DNA of 42,699 bases from positions 1 through 42,699 of the forward strand of contig JAGPCK010000023.1 of the NCBI GenBank assembly GCA_018058135.1, in the 5' to 3' direction. The notes under the pieces are model-generated. The model was not told the DNA's origin. It ran no database searches and was given only the letters and a program-made list of their open reading frames with translations. Source of the stretch: Bacteroidia bacterium. Its GTDB lineage: Bacteria > Bacteroidota > Bacteroidia > UKL13-3. Made by a program: the position numbers and the translations under genes. The stretch's first letter is position 1. Each line of letters opens with the position of its first letter. This document shows positions 41,188 to 42,699 of this stretch, piece after piece.

Positions 41188-42546
41188 TTACACCTTCTCC
41201 CGAATTCTCTTTCCTGTTAAATGCAGGAACCTCAGCGTGTGCAAGAGCGCAGCCATAAACAACCCGAGTAAGAGTGCCATCCATATGCCGTACACATCAA
41301 AATTTTGTACAAAGGCCAAGTAATATCCTAATGGTAAACCAATGCCCCAGTAGGCAAGTAGTGTAACAAAAGTGGGTATGTTCACATCACTCACCCCGCG
41401 CAAAATGCCCAAACCAATGGCCTGTGTGCCGTCAAACAATTGGAAAAAGCCGGCAATAATAACCAGTCCTGTAGCGTAGCGTATTACTTCCGGTTCATTG
41501 GTGTAAAGGGCCACCAGTTGTTTATCAAACAGCAGAAACAATAGTGCAAACACCGTCATAAAAGAGAGTCCGCAATAAATAGCCGAAATGCCTGTTTTGC
41601 GTACCTTTTTCCATTTGTGTTGCCCCAGCGCATCGCCCACCTTAATAGAAGCAGCAATGGATATTCCGGATACAATCATGTACGTTACCGAGGCCAGGTT
41701 AATGGCCACATTGTGCGCTGCCAGCTGGTAAGTACCTAACCAGCCAATCAAAAAGGCCGAACCCGAAAAGGCACCTATTTCAAAAAAGTATTGCATACCA
41801 GCGGGCAGTCCCACTTTTAGAATTTTGACGAAGTATTGGTGCTCATAAAAGTGAGACATCTTTCTGCGAATGAGTGCGCTGAATTCAGGCACGTACCACA
41901 AAACCGCCCACATGGCCACCACCATAAATACGCGGGTAATTAAGGTGGCAATTCCCGCTCCGTTCAGTCCCATTGCCGGGAACCCCCATTTGCCGTAAAT
42001 AAGAACCCAATTGAGCAACACGTTCATTAATAATCCCACAACCGTAACCGCCATGCTATAGGTTGTTTTAGATAAACCATCGCTTATTTGTTTCAGAAAG
42101 AAAAACAAGGCAAAAGGCAAAGAGGTCAAGCTGAGTATAAGCGTGTATTCTATTGAAAGTTTTTCTACTGCAGGTGGTTGTTTGAACCAATGGAAGTTGT
42201 AGGCCAGCAAAGCAACAATAACAGCAAGCACAACACCCAAAATGAGGTGCACCAGCAATCCGTTGTTGTAAATGAGTTTGATTTCATCGGGTTCGCCTGC
42301 ACTGTTACTTTTCGCAATCATGGGCGAAATAACGGTTCCCGTACCTATGCAGATAACCATAATCAGAAAAAATACCGCATTGCTTACTCCGGCAGCAGCC
42401 AGTGCATCAGCGCTCACGTGACCCACCATTACGGTATCGGCCACACCCATCAACACAAAACCCAGCTGGCCGATAATAAGCGGCACACTCAGTTTGAGAA
42501 TGGACAAAACATACGGAAGGTAAGTGCGGTAATGGTTTCTCAACAT
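41188..42546 (-). CDS. MATE-family multidrug efflux transporter
   Basis: This 452-residue membrane protein has twelve hydrophobic helices. The MATE start LSVPLIIGQLGFVLMGVADTVMVGHVSADALAAAG is clear, with the symmetric second half at LKVGLPAGMQYFFEIGAFSGSA. MATE proteins export cationic drugs or metabolites using a sodium or proton gradient; specificity here is unknown. The start ATG at 42546 is 14 bases from a TATATTTG element. It is divergent from the cysteine desulfurase. Confidence 0.94.
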   Translation of the reverse strand: MLRNHYRTYLPYVLSILKLSVPLIIGQLGFVLMGVADTVMVGHVSADALAAAGVSNAVFFLIMVICIGTGTVISPMIAKSNSAGEPDEIKLIYNNGLLVHLILGVVLAVIVALLAYNFHWFKQPPAVEKLSIEYTLILSLTSLPFALFFFLKQISDGLSKTTYSMAVTVVGLLMNVLLNWVLIYGKWGFPAMGLNGAGIATLITRVFMVVAMWAVLWYVPEFSALIRRKMSHFYEHQYFVKILKVGLPAGMQYFFEIGAFSGSAFLIGWLGTYQLAAHNVAINLASVTYMIVSGISIAASIKVGDALGQHKWKKVRKTGISAIYCGLSFMTVFALLFLLFDKQLVALYTNEPEVIRYATGLVIIAGFFQLFDGTQAIGLGILRGVSDVNIPTFVTLLAYWGIGLPLGYYLAFVQNFDVYGIWMALLLGLFMAALLHTLRFLHLTGKRIREKV

Positions 42547-42559
42547 AAAAAATAGCCGG

Positions 42560-42567
42560 CAAATATA
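42560..42567 (-). promoter_or_regulatory. -7 promoter element of the MATE gene
   Basis: The minus strand reads TATATTTG, a full match, 14 bases before the start. The predicted mRNA leader is under ten bases. Confidence 0.55.
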
Positions 42568-42617
42568 GGGGATTTCAAAACTGCTCCTTTCTGTTTTTAT
42601 GTAAGCGCCCCAAATGT

Positions 42618-42625
42618 TACCTTTG
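42618..42625 (+). promoter_or_regulatory. -7 promoter element of the cysteine desulfurase gene
   Basis: TACCTTTG, a full match, 24 bases before the ATG at 42649. No TTG was seen at the -33 distance. Confidence 0.5.
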
Positions 42626-42648
42626 TCCTTTAAACACTACCACCAGCT

Positions 42649-42699
42649 ATGCGTGTATATTTTGATAATGCGGCTACTACGCCATTGGATAAAGAGGTC
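42649..42699 (+). CDS. Cysteine desulfurase (IscS/NifS-type), first 17 residues only
   Basis: The frame starts at ATG 42649 and runs off the window. The visible residues MRVYFDNAATTPLDKEV are the classic N-terminus of PLP-dependent cysteine desulfurases (the YFDNAATTP motif). The enzyme takes sulfur from cysteine for Fe-S clusters or tRNA thiolation; which type cannot be told. Confidence 0.85.
   Translation, partial: MRVYFDNAATTPLDKEV

Overview
This window looks like the chromosome of a member of the Bacteroidota (Bacteroidetes). The main reasons are: many start codons preceded by the phylum-specific -7 element TAnnTTTG, in several cases only about 5-15 bases upstream; two proteins with type IX secretion (T9SS) sorting tails; a TonB-dependent receptor operon with DUF4465 and beta-propeller partners; a B12-dependent methionine synthase split into separate genes; and many small lipoproteins with a Cys lipobox. 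No rRNA, tRNA, CRISPR array or transposase gene was recognised.

Layout. Positions 1-3290 (minus) are a SAM-I riboswitch-controlled methionine synthase operon in which the homocysteine half and the pterin/B12 half are separated by a lone response-regulator receiver. Positions 3396-3561 (plus) hold a candidate small RNA with its own promoter and terminator. Positions 3567-6419 hold a LuxE-like gene, a lipoprotein, a two-block charged small protein and a histone-deacetylase-like enzyme. Positions 6535-10403 are the proton-translocating transhydrogenase operon (pntAA, pntAB, pntB), interrupted by a 23S-intervening-sequence four-helix protein. Positions 10617-16853 carry a 2OG-Fe(II) oxygenase, dihydrofolate reductase, prolyl-tRNA synthetase, a Tyr/Gly-rich lipoprotein and a FadL-type porin. 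Positions 16843-23604 (minus) are a cytochrome c maturation run (ccmB, ccmC, ccmD, ccmE, ccmF) followed by DUF2520, KdsC and UbiA-family genes. Positions 23605-29943 include intergenic repeat clusters, a THEP1-MobA fusion, a WYL regulator and a tandem 146-bp duplication carrying terminators.

Positions 30688-32582 are the most foreign-looking part. This is an AT-rich restriction-modification-like island bounded by an exact 14-bp direct repeat. A plus-strand HTH-nuclease pair converges on a minus-strand unit made of an HTH protein, a truncated C5-methyltransferase and a very acidic small protein. Both HTH genes have inverted-repeat operator candidates over their promoters. It sits between a small secreted protein and a Y-family DNA polymerase.

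Positions 34168-39776 are a cobalamin-riboswitch operon for B12 uptake: a BtuB-type receptor, two T9SS surface proteins, a beta-propeller lipoprotein and a Cys-rich protein. It fits with the B12-dependent methionine synthase at the other end of the window, because B12 import would feed MetH and SAM would repress MetH. Positions 40042-41143 encode a membrane-anchored small protein and a lipid-anchored truncated haemoglobin. The window ends with a MATE exporter and the first codons of a cysteine desulfurase.
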